The translations under genes and the position numbers were made by a program. A DNA stretch of 64,000 nt from Bacteriovoracaceae bacterium (GTDB lineage Bacteria > Bdellovibrionota > Bacteriovoracia > Bacteriovoracales > Bacteriovoracaceae): positions 1 to 64,000 of the forward strand of contig CANFHC010000007.1 of assembly GCA_947446575.1 (NCBI GenBank), read 5' to 3'. This document shows, one piece after another, positions 18,026-25,031 of this stretch. The notes below the pieces were generated by a model that had not been told where the DNA came from, did not search any database, and was given only the letters and a program-made list of their open reading frames with translations. Every line of letters starts with the position of its first letter. The stretch's first letter is position 1.

Positions 18026-18911
18026 AAATACTGAAATAATTGGAAAGCATGCAGCTTCATTGTCATTAATTGAAATTGGTCTTGGAAGTTTTTTGCATTC
18101 CTTTAAAATTCCTTTTTCTGGTCATTTACTCTCTATTAACCAAATGGCCATTCTGTCTCGCTCGGCATTTAAACTAAAATCTAGTAAATCGGCACTCCAA
18201 ATTTCATTAATAGCATCTCTCCTTAAAAGTCTTTCACCTGCTGGAAAAAAGCTGACTCCAATGTTGGCTATTTCAGCCCAAGGTTTAATTTATTTCTTGG
18301 GAGTCAATATTCTTGGGCTTAATTATTTGGGGTTATTAGTTGCAGTAATATTCACTAGTCTTTGGGCGTTTGTTCAACCAATACTTTTTATATTCTTAAT
18401 TTTTGGGAAAAACTTTCTAGCGGTTACTGAATATTATCTCCACGAGTTCGAAAAAATTATTCCACATGTTGAGCAATACTTATTAGTCATTTTTTTGAGC
18501 TTTGTTTTATTGAAAATAATTTTGGCATTTATAGTATCCATTTTTGCAATAAAAATTTCGGATCAAGAATTTGAAAAATATCAAAAAAAAATATTGCTTG
18601 AAATTAAGGTGAAACCTACTCAGGGCCATTCCCCAATTTATATGGCACTAAGAGATTTACTAAACCCACTTTTTATAATTTCATTTTTATTAACAGTGTT
18701 CTTCTTTTTATTTTCAGAGTCATCACACTCTCATGTTCAACTCATTTGGAATATCATGCGTCCACTCGCCTTAGGGTTTGTTGTGTTTTATTTGTTTCGC
18801 GTTTACCCTGTGTCTAACTTGAGTCATTTTTTAAAACTAAAAGGATTTAGTCAGGTAAGTAAAATCCTAGATGCTGCAATCAAGGCTGTTCACGATAATA
18901 GTAATTTATAA
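18006..18911 (+). CDS. Unrecognised multi-pass membrane protein
   Basis: I do not recognise this 301-residue protein. Its first 90 residues are amphipathic (IEIGLGSFLHSFKIPFSGHL), followed by about six membrane helices between residues 95 and 270. The conspicuous Ser/Lys-rich segment LLKSLSPAGKKLTP sits before the first strong helix. It overlaps the polymerase gene by 20 nt, so the two are co-translated, and it is followed by a hairpin terminator. A role alongside the polymerase is suggested only by this coupling. Confidence 0.7.
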   Translation: MQLRPPENTEIIGKHAASLSLIEIGLGSFLHSFKIPFSGHLLSINQMAILSRSAFKLKSSKSALQISLIASLLKSLSPAGKKLTPMLAISAQGLIYFLGVNILGLNYLGLLVAVIFTSLWAFVQPILFIFLIFGKNFLAVTEYYLHEFEKIIPHVEQYLLVIFLSFVLLKIILAFIVSIFAIKISDQEFEKYQKKILLEIKVKPTQGHSPIYMALRDLLNPLFIISFLLTVFFFLFSESSHSHVQLIWNIMRPLALGFVVFYLFRVYPVSNLSHFLKLKGFSQVSKILDAAIKAVHDNSNL

Positions 18912-18934
18912 GGCCTTTCCTCAAGGAAAAATTT

Positions 18935-18970
18935 ACCTGATGAGATTTCATATCAGGTCATTATTTTTTA
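18935..18970 (+). terminator. Hairpin terminator after the polymerase operon
   Basis: ACCTGAT (18935-18941) and ATCAGGT (18952-18958) form a perfect 7-bp stem with a 10-nt loop. A T-rich stretch (CATTATTTTTT) follows. It lies 23 nt after the stop of the membrane protein gene. Confidence 0.65.
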
Positions 18971-19026
18971 AATTAAACTTCATTTAGCTTAAGAACGATA
19001 AATCCTTAGCGAGGTATACGAAAGCC

Positions 19027-20223
19027 ATGTCTGATTTCACTAATACAATTTTTTCAACTTTTGTTTTCACAATATTTCAAAGTATTGCTATTTCTTGGAT
19101 AGTGCTTAAATTAATTTGCTTTGCAAGACAAGATTTTTTAAGTGCACTTTATATTTCCTCAGGTAAATCAACAACCAACGCTCGACTTCTTGGTGGACTT
19201 GCAACTAGTGCAGCTATGGTAACAGCTATTATTTCTCTCTTTTTCTTTTATCCTAATGCTTTTTCTGTCGTTGAGAAAAAAACAATGCTCTTTGCGCTTG
19301 CTTCGATTGGACTTGTAACTTTATATGGATATATCGATGACAAGATTGAAGTGAGAGTTAGATTGAAATTAATCATGCAATTTTCTTCTGTTTTAAGTTT
19401 TGCTTTTTTTAATTCTCCCAGCATCTCACCAACTCATCCAACAATTGCTTTTATCATTTCAGCTATTTTTGGATTGGCTTTAGTGAATGGAACAAATTTG
19501 ATTGATGGTCTTGATACTCTATCAATAAAATTAGGAGCTACGTCATCATTGGCATTTCTTTACCTAGGTGTAATTTCATATAGTCTACCCACTATTTTTC
19601 TTTCAATCACACTTATGTCTGCTTTATCTATGTTTTATTTTTTCAACCGTGAACCTGCAAAGATTTACATGGGAGAGATCGGTGGAAGTCTAATTGGACT
19701 CATTTATTTTATTCAATCCTCATATTGTTTTACTGCGCTAAAAAGAGACATGCACTATTCTCACGCATTAGCCTTGATATTTATTGCTTGTTTTTTTCCA
19801 ATCTGTGAATTAGGTGTAAGCTTCATTAGAAGGCTTATTGGTAAAAAAAGTCCATTCCGTGGAGACAAACTTCACTTACATTATATTTTAAAGAATCGAT
19901 ATCTTTTAACGGCCAGCCAAGTATCAACCAGCATGGGTATAGTTGGAGTGGCAATATTAACTCTCGGATATATAATCGCCCAAAGGTATAATCCTATAAT
20001 AGGCTTTGGATTTGTTATTATTTGCACATTACAAATTTATATGATGGTCTGCTATAAAGAATGGCGCTCAACTTACTTAAGCGAAACACCTGAAAATATT
20101 TTCAAATTATTTGAAGGAAAAACTGTAACGATTATTGATTACACCCATCTAGGAACACTAGATATATCGATAAATGAAAAAGAAGAGTTAAAAAATAATT
20201 CTTCTATAGAAAGAAGTGCCTAA
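19027..20223 (+). CDS. Polyprenyl-phosphate sugar-1-phosphate transferase (WecA/MraY-like)
   Basis: This 398-residue membrane enzyme belongs to the WecA/MraY/TagO family, which starts glycan assembly by moving a sugar-1-phosphate from UDP-sugar to undecaprenyl phosphate. Family signatures are visible: YGYIDDKIEVR with the Mg-binding Asp pair, NGTNLIDGLDTLS, and FRGDKLHLHYIL matching the HxHH-type loop. About ten helices span residues 8-345, and a cytoplasmic tail of about 50 residues follows. It likely primes the repeat unit completed by the neighbouring glycosyltransferases and exported by the flippase at 8611. Confidence 0.88.
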   Translation: MSDFTNTIFSTFVFTIFQSIAISWIVLKLICFARQDFLSALYISSGKSTTNARLLGGLATSAAMVTAIISLFFFYPNAFSVVEKKTMLFALASIGLVTLYGYIDDKIEVRVRLKLIMQFSSVLSFAFFNSPSISPTHPTIAFIISAIFGLALVNGTNLIDGLDTLSIKLGATSSLAFLYLGVISYSLPTIFLSITLMSALSMFYFFNREPAKIYMGEIGGSLIGLIYFIQSSYCFTALKRDMHYSHALALIFIACFFPICELGVSFIRRLIGKKSPFRGDKLHLHYILKNRYLLTASQVSTSMGIVGVAILTLGYIIAQRYNPIIGFGFVIICTLQIYMMVCYKEWRSTYLSETPENIFKLFEGKTVTIIDYTHLGTLDISINEKEELKNNSSIERSA

Positions 20224-20229
20224 TTTTTT

Positions 20230-20781
20230 CTATTTTACTTTGTTAATAATAAAAAAAGTTGAAGCAATAGTAATAAAAATGCTTATCAAACTCGTATAAT
20301 AAGCTCTATTTTCGCTAAAAGTACTTTTCTTTACAAAGATAGTATCTCCTGACTCGATTTTAAACTGGTGAGCATTGATATTGCCTCCTTCTGATAAATC
20401 AAATTCAATCTCTTTAAATGTTCCATTTGTTGAGGGTCTAGTGACTACAATATCTTCTAGATTTGCTTGAGCCGTTGGTCCACCGGCCAATGAAAGCCCT
20501 TTTATGAGCGAAGTATCTGCAGGAACAAAGTGCAAGCCAGATTTATTAATTTCTCCCCACATATGGACTGGAATTAAAACCTTATTCTTAACTGAAGTAC
20601 TATAGTAAATAGCCCCCGGGGTTTTCGTCATATCTTTAACTTCGGATGGCAAAGTAATTTCTTGAAGATTAAACTCACCTTTTCCAATTGTAGGGGCTGT
20701 TGCCTCTGCCGCCAAAAGCGAAGAGCAAGTTAATTGAAAAATAATCAAAGATAATAACGATTTTTTAATTATGTTAAACAT
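20230..20781 (-). CDS. SLBB-domain polysaccharide export protein
   Basis: This 183-residue protein has a signal peptide (residues 1-24, ending LLAAEA). A segment like the SLBB domain of Wza-type exporters follows: VPVHMWGEINKSGLHFVP, then LSLAGGPTAQANLEDIVVTRP and SGDTIFVKK. A C-terminal membrane helix (about residues 163-180) ends in NKVK. The N-terminal poly-export domain of full Wza is absent. It probably belongs to the periplasmic part of the polysaccharide export machinery. TTGTAA, 17 nt and TAAACT end six bases before its ATG, so the message may be leaderless. Confidence 0.78.
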   Translation of the reverse strand: MFNIIKKSLLSLIIFQLTCSSLLAAEATAPTIGKGEFNLQEITLPSEVKDMTKTPGAIYYSTSVKNKVLIPVHMWGEINKSGLHFVPADTSLIKGLSLAGGPTAQANLEDIVVTRPSTNGTFKEIEFDLSEGGNINAHQFKIESGDTIFVKKSTFSENRAYYTSLISIFITIASTFFIINKVK

Positions 20782-20787
20782 AGGAAT

Positions 20788-20816
20788 AGTTTAGAATCAA
20801 TATTAACGATTTACAA
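20788..20816 (-). promoter_or_regulatory. Candidate promoter for the SLBB gene, leaderless type
   Basis: On the minus strand TTGTAA (20816-20811), a 17-nt spacer and TAAACT (20793-20788) are followed by six bases and the start codon at 20781. No ribosome site is visible. Confidence 0.4.
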
Positions 20817-20840
20817 GCCTTCGATGAGCATAACTCTAAA

Positions 20841-21191
20841 ATGAAAATACCTTTACAACAAGAAATGAATCACTTCCTAGGTCTCATATCTGAGACACGG
20901 CTTATGGGCTTTATTCCATTGGGTATGATTTTACATATTACGATTTCAGCCGTGATTACTATTATTCTTCTTAAAAGAGGGATGAAGTTTAAACATGTCG
21001 CCCTTGTAGTCTTTTTAATTGGAATTTCAAAAGAAATTCTAGATTGTTTTGTTATAAACAATACCCTTAAAAAGCATATCATTGATATGTGTTACGACAT
21101 GTCGTTTCCAGCTTTTCTTTATTTTCGTGATTTGATGAGACTCAAAATTAGAAATTTTAAAGCTAAACATATTCCAAAGACAAAAAATTAA
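20841..21191 (+). CDS. Small membrane protein, function unknown
   Basis: This 116-residue protein has about three hydrophobic helices (residues 22-43, 50-66 and 88-102). The polar motif GISKEILDCFVINN between them resembles the short helix motif of small VanZ-like membrane proteins, but the match is too weak to name. It is divergent from the SLBB gene and convergent with the radical SAM gene, with a 2-nt gap at the 3' end. I cannot assign a function. Confidence 0.6.
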   Translation: MKIPLQQEMNHFLGLISETRLMGFIPLGMILHITISAVITIILLKRGMKFKHVALVVFLIGISKEILDCFVINNTLKKHIIDMCYDMSFPAFLYFRDLMRLKIRNFKAKHIPKTKN

Positions 21192-21193
21192 TT

Positions 21194-22258
21194 TTAATTT
21201 TTATTTTGATTTTTAAAAAACCCATGACGAATTTTCGCTTGCTGCAAGGTAGAAGAATCACAACCAGTGTATTCTTTTGTATTTGTATAAATACTCCCGC
21301 TACTGCGACTACAAAATTCAATATACTCGCAGGTCTGACAGCTTTTAAAGTCATCTCGCTTAAGATTTCTTATCTTGTTTAACACTTCAGAATTTTTCCA
21401 AATTTCAGCAAAAGTCTTTTCACGCAAATTTCCAGAAGCAATTGGAGCCCCAATACATGGAAAGACTTCACCACTGTAACTAATTCCACAAACAGACTTA
21501 GCGCAAGAGCATTGGAGGGCCTTGTCAGGATTCAAAGTCATAAAAACTTCAGCATATTCTCCCGCTAATTGCTCTTGAAACTGCTTCGTAGTTATTTCAA
21601 AATCTTTTGATCCAGAGCTGTCGTCATAACGCTCAGTAATCTCAGTTGAAAATTGAAAAGCAACTTTATGATCTATACAAAAATCTGCCATCTGCTTAAT
21701 TTCATCGATATTATAGCGGTGTAAAATAATATTGATATTAACGTTAAAACCCTGGGCAATAGCATTTTTAATTCCATCAATAGTTTTTCCAAACATCCCC
21801 TCTTTACCAGTTAACTTTTGATAAGATGTTTCAGAAAATCCATAGAGACTAATATCAATACTAGCTAGGCCTGCAAGATCTAATTTTTCACAACGAATGA
21901 CAGTTAATAAAGAGCCATTAGTTTTTAATCTAGCTTCTAAATGATGAGTCCTCGCTCTTTTGATAAAATCTTCAAGATGAGGATGTAATAGGGCCTCTCC
22001 GCCTGTGAAATTAATATAAAAAGCTCCAGAGGCTGCGACCTGATCAATAATTGAGAGAATTTCTTCAGGTTTTAAAGCATTTTCTTTTATAGCTTCAGGC
22101 ATCTCTTTAGTTCGATCGAAGTTGTAACAGTGGTGGCATTTATAATTACACCCTTGGGTTATTTCTATAGTGGTGACGAGAGGAATACATTCGTTGCTCG
22201 CTTTTTTTAAAAACTCTTGAATGATGCTGGGTTTGTAGAATTGATCCTTAACACTCAT
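21194..22258 (-). CDS. Radical SAM/SPASM peptide-modifying enzyme
   Basis: This 354-residue protein has the radical SAM cluster motif CNYKCHHC (Cys37, Cys41, Cys44), a FTGGEALLHP block and a C-terminal SPASM region. The SPASM cysteines lie in CSCAKSVCG, VFPCIGAP, SCQTCEYIEFC and a final GCD. This layout matches PqqE/AlbA-type maturases that modify ribosomal peptides through auxiliary iron-sulfur clusters. It overlaps the PqqD-like gene by 4 nt, which is the usual enzyme/recognition-element pair. The modification (thioether, C-C bond, epimerisation) cannot be read from sequence. Confidence 0.88.
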   Translation of the reverse strand: MSVKDQFYKPSIIQEFLKKASNECIPLVTTIEITQGCNYKCHHCYNFDRTKEMPEAIKENALKPEEILSIIDQVAASGAFYINFTGGEALLHPHLEDFIKRARTHHLEARLKTNGSLLTVIRCEKLDLAGLASIDISLYGFSETSYQKLTGKEGMFGKTIDGIKNAIAQGFNVNINIILHRYNIDEIKQMADFCIDHKVAFQFSTEITERYDDSSGSKDFEITTKQFQEQLAGEYAEVFMTLNPDKALQCSCAKSVCGISYSGEVFPCIGAPIASGNLREKTFAEIWKNSEVLNKIRNLKRDDFKSCQTCEYIEFCSRSSGSIYTNTKEYTGCDSSTLQQAKIRHGFFKNQNKN

Positions 22259-22539
22259 TGGGCACTTTCATGAACCAAGGATTTGTTCTTTAATTCTGTC
22301 ATTAGTTGGTGAACATCTGCACTAGCTGTTTCCAAGTCGATATCAAATTCATTGCAAACACTATTAATTATTTCATGAATTTCATGCTGGCCATCACAAA
22401 GATCCCAGACAAAAGCAGCCACTTCATTTAATTGATGTACTTCTTTTCCAACTTTTGAATCGAGAATAATTGTTTCTAATCCTATTGTCTTATAGGCAAC
22501 CTGATTTACTCTTTTTGGTTTTTTAAGATGCTTTTCCAT
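22255..22539 (-). CDS. PqqD-like RiPP recognition element
   Basis: This 94-residue protein matches the PqqD family: a beta-rich N-terminus (IILDSKVGKEVHQLNEVAAFVWDLCDG) leading to a winged-helix C-terminus (IHEIINSVCNEFDID). PqqD-type RiPP recognition elements bind the leader of a precursor peptide and deliver it to the modifying enzyme. It overlaps the downstream radical SAM gene by 4 nt. The region before its ATG holds TTGCAT, 17 nt and TAACGT ending six bases from the start, a weak leaderless-type promoter. Confidence 0.85.
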   Translation of the reverse strand: MEKHLKKPKRVNQVAYKTIGLETIILDSKVGKEVHQLNEVAAFVWDLCDGQHEIHEIINSVCNEFDIDLETASADVHQLMTELKNKSLVHESAQ

Positions 22540-22591
22540 TGCTAAACGTTATTATTTATACATATTTAATGCAAGAAAAATATGAGTTGAC

Positions 22592-22619
22592 TTGGCTTGC
22601 TATGAAACTGGTCTATACT
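22592..22619 (+). promoter_or_regulatory. Candidate promoter for the nucleotidyltransferase gene, leaderless type
   Basis: TTGGCT (22592-22597), a 16-nt spacer and TATACT (22614-22619) end six bases before the ATG at 22626. This favours 22626 over upstream candidates such as the TTG at 22539 or the ATG at 22569. Confidence 0.45.
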
Positions 22620-22625
22620 TATAAA

Positions 22626-23576
22626 ATGGAATTTCAATTACCTATTAATGAAGTTTTAAAAGTTCAAAAAAACTTTTCACAATTGTTGAATGAGCATCAT
22701 TTGTCAGGTTTATTTTATCAGTTTTTCAACAATTCCCAATTGCCCATAGAATGTCAGCAGCAATATAAAAAACAATGGATTCATAATTCACTAATTCTAG
22801 AAGAAATTGCAGAAATAAATGTGGTAGCTCTCAAATACAATACAACTTCTGCCATGTTAAAAGGTGCGCATTTGCTTGGAGAAATCTATACTGACCTAGG
22901 TTCACGTTTTCTTTCTGACCTAGATTTACTGATTAATCCCAACGACAAAGTAAATTTTGAAAAAGTTTTGTATGAATGTGGCTATGTGAACCGCTTTGAG
23001 GAAAAATTTCATGGCAACCATTTTAAATCTGATTGGTTTAAATTAGTAGGTTTAGTTGAAATCAACTTGGAGTTACACACTCAGCTTTTTTTTCATCTGG
23101 ATCAGGAACATTGGGATTTAAAACCAAGTTATTTATCCCAGTTTTATAAATTAAGTGATGAAGACCTCGTAATTCATTTATGCGGTCACTTGGCATTTCA
23201 ACATAATTTTTTAAAACTCTTTTGGCTTTTTGATCTTTATTTTTTGTTAAATCAAAAAAAAGACAAATTAAATTGGGCAATAATAAAATCCAAGTCAAAA
23301 GATAAGCAACTTTATAGATCTATTCAAATGTGTCTCTGGGCGCTATCACAATACTATGGTTTAAGTCTTGGACAATATATTGAAGATCTTTTTAAGTTAA
23401 AAAACAAACATTGGTGGCAGAAATACTTAACTTTAGATTTTTTAGTTTATCCACATAAAAATAAAAAGAATTATTTCATTATTAAGCACGCGACTAAAGA
23501 TCAGCTAAGAACTGCTCTTTATTATAATTTAACTTGGTTTTATCACTATAAAATTGAAAAATTTTGGTCAAAATAA
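22626..23576 (+). CDS. Nucleotidyltransferase-fold family protein of the RiPP cassette
   Basis: With the start at 22626 the protein has 316 residues. Its central block AMLKGAHLLGEIYTDLGSRFLSDLDLLI carries the GS..x..D.D pattern of the uncharacterised nucleotidyltransferase family (NTP_transf_5 type). The rest is helical and rich in aromatics. Members occur in RiPP and lasso peptide clusters with PqqD-like and HPr-kinase-like genes, as here. The frame is open back to TTG 22539, but the promoter-like TATACT supports the shorter start. Its last 83 nt overlap the convergent S26-type gene. The nucleotide transferred and its target are unknown. Confidence 0.78.
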   Translation: MEFQLPINEVLKVQKNFSQLLNEHHLSGLFYQFFNNSQLPIECQQQYKKQWIHNSLILEEIAEINVVALKYNTTSAMLKGAHLLGEIYTDLGSRFLSDLDLLINPNDKVNFEKVLYECGYVNRFEEKFHGNHFKSDWFKLVGLVEINLELHTQLFFHLDQEHWDLKPSYLSQFYKLSDEDLVIHLCGHLAFQHNFLKLFWLFDLYFLLNQKKDKLNWAIIKSKSKDKQLYRSIQMCLWALSQYYGLSLGQYIEDLFKLKNKHWWQKYLTLDFLVYPHKNKKNYFIIKHATKDQLRTALYYNLTWFYHYKIEKFWSK

Positions 23577-23952
23577 AAAGCATCCCTAAAGCAATTCTTC
23601 GACTTGTTCTTCCTTGCATTCTTAATTTTGATAATAGAAGAAATACTTTAGTAAACCTGGAATGACTTGCTGGGAACTTGCGAAAATAATCTTTTCTCTC
23701 GAATCCTATCGCGCGACCAAGTAAAGCTTCATTTGCATTAGCCTCATAAGCTAAACTAAAATCACCTTTTGTTTGTAAGGGAAATTCTATTAGACGGTGA
23801 AGAGTCAGTTCTCGGCTTTGTTGGTCTAAAAACAAAACTACGTCACCGTAATTTAATTGATCGGGATTTATTGATTCGATAAGAATCTGGTCATCGTCTT
23901 GCAGGAGCGGAGACATGCTTTGTCCCAAATAATTTATCCAAAATTTTTTCAT
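23494..23952 (-). CDS. S26-type signal-peptidase-like protein
   Basis: From ATG 23952, whose ATGA overlaps the stop of the kinase gene, the protein has 152 residues. It shows the S26 nucleophile motif GQSMSPLL (Ser12), then NYGDVVLFL and LTLHRLIE. The His in the last block is where the ER/SipW-type branch has its general base. There is no N-terminal membrane anchor; the C-terminus has one hydrophobic stretch (ALGMLFILTKIF). It may trim the RiPP leader or process another cassette product, but this is inference. The frame is open to ATG 23970, which lacks a ribosome site. Confidence 0.75.
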   Translation of the reverse strand: MKKFWINYLGQSMSPLLQDDDQILIESINPDQLNYGDVVLFLDQQSRELTLHRLIEFPLQTKGDFSLAYEANANEALLGRAIGFERKDYFRKFPASHSRFTKVFLLLSKLRMQGRTSRRIALGMLFILTKIFQFYSDKTKLNYNKEQFLADL

Positions 23953-24854
23953 GGATCCAACAACTCCCATATTGAGGATTCTTTTTTAAAATTTAATTGA
24001 TAAAACTTTACTGTGCTTGTAGCCTTTTCGGAAAAATCTATTAATTTTTCTATTTTTTCACTTGGTAAAGTCGGCCAATGTAAATTGGCAAAACTAGCGA
24101 GAAGGTATTGAGTGGAGGTTAATGCATCTAATTCAATTTTTCCATTGATTTTGTCTTGATGTAACCAGTAGATTGCTTTTAACGGTACTTTTTTTCCATA
24201 ACCAATCATGGAGTTAAATCTTCCTCCAATTGCCCCAGCTTCCGCATACAACTGACCATTTTCAACGCTAATTAAATTCATGTCATCCCCAAGAACAAGT
24301 CGTGGCGACGATAATTCAGTAATCGTAGTCTTTCCTGCATTAGAATGCCCAAGAAATAGATGAGCTTTAGACTCTTTATCCAAGACACACGAGGCATGAA
24401 CAACAAATGAATTTATTTCCATTAATTTCTCTGATAAAAACCAGCGCAAGAAATTATAGAGTCCATCGCTCATTTCTTCTTCACATAGGAGAAGTACTTT
24501 TTTTTCAACAATCTTTGCAGCAAAATCTCGCTGAATAGCAATGGTGTTATTTTCTTTTGTAATACAATCCTGCGAGCTTTCATCACTAAAACTTTCTATC
24601 GTGAAACCAAATTCACTCGGACTCAATAAATAAATTATTGATTCAAACTTTGTATTCGTTATCCACTCTGCTGGAATTATTTTTTTTAATTCAGTGATAA
24701 ATTTTTGTGACTTACTTTGAAAGTGCAGAGGGATACCATGATAGTGACAGCATAAAGAATAAGCAAAAAGAGAGGTATTTAAATTATTTTCAAAATTATA
24801 AAGGTTATTTAATTTTTGATCAAATAGTTTTGGATTAGAAAGTTCTTCATTCAT
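23949..24854 (-). CDS. HPr-kinase-like protein of the RiPP cassette
   Basis: This 301-residue protein has a C-terminal P-loop kinase domain like HPr kinase: VVHASCV, the Walker A GHSNAGKTT (residues 169-177), and LVLGDDMNLI with two Asp (190, 191). The N-terminal 140 residues are not HprK-like. HPr-kinase homologues in some lasso peptide clusters phosphorylate the C-terminal Ser of the precursor. The adjacent candidate precursor here ends in Ser. The gene starts 3 nt after the precursor stop and overlaps the S26-type gene by 4 nt. Confidence 0.82.
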   Translation of the reverse strand: MNEELSNPKLFDQKLNNLYNFENNLNTSLFAYSLCCHYHGIPLHFQSKSQKFITELKKIIPAEWITNTKFESIIYLLSPSEFGFTIESFSDESSQDCITKENNTIAIQRDFAAKIVEKKVLLLCEEEMSDGLYNFLRWFLSEKLMEINSFVVHASCVLDKESKAHLFLGHSNAGKTTITELSSPRLVLGDDMNLISVENGQLYAEAGAIGGRFNSMIGYGKKVPLKAIYWLHQDKINGKIELDALTSTQYLLASFANLHWPTLPSEKIEKLIDFSEKATSTVKFYQLNFKKESSIWELLDP

Positions 24855-24857
24855 TGT

Positions 24858-25031
24858 TTATGAATTAAGCTTACTAGCATTACAAAAAGAAGGCCCAGAT
24901 ATTGTCGTTTTTTTTCCTCCAACAGTTGTACCATTGCAAACAGCACCATAAGAATTCAACTTTTCTGATAAAATCACTGGCTTTGTGTACTTACGTTTTT
25001 TCATGGAAGTCTTCTCTGTTTTTTTATTCAT
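24858..25031 (-). CDS. Candidate RiPP precursor peptide, 57 residues
   Basis: This short frame starts with ATG 25031, overlapping the last 8 nt of the 2025-residue protein gene, and ends 3 nt before the HPr-kinase-like gene. A second in-frame ATG is at 25004. The N-terminal part is basic and contains KYTKPVILSEKL, like the YxxPxL leader signature bound by RiPP recognition elements. The C-terminal part has two cysteines (Cys32 and Cys50), a Gly-Gly pair (residues 38-39), many Ser/Thr/Asn, and ends KLNS with a C-terminal Ser. Position and composition argue for a substrate of the PqqD/radical SAM/kinase cassette. Confidence 0.72.
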   Translation of the reverse strand: MNKKTEKTSMKKRKYTKPVILSEKLNSYGAVCNGTTVGGKKTTISGPSFCNASKLNS

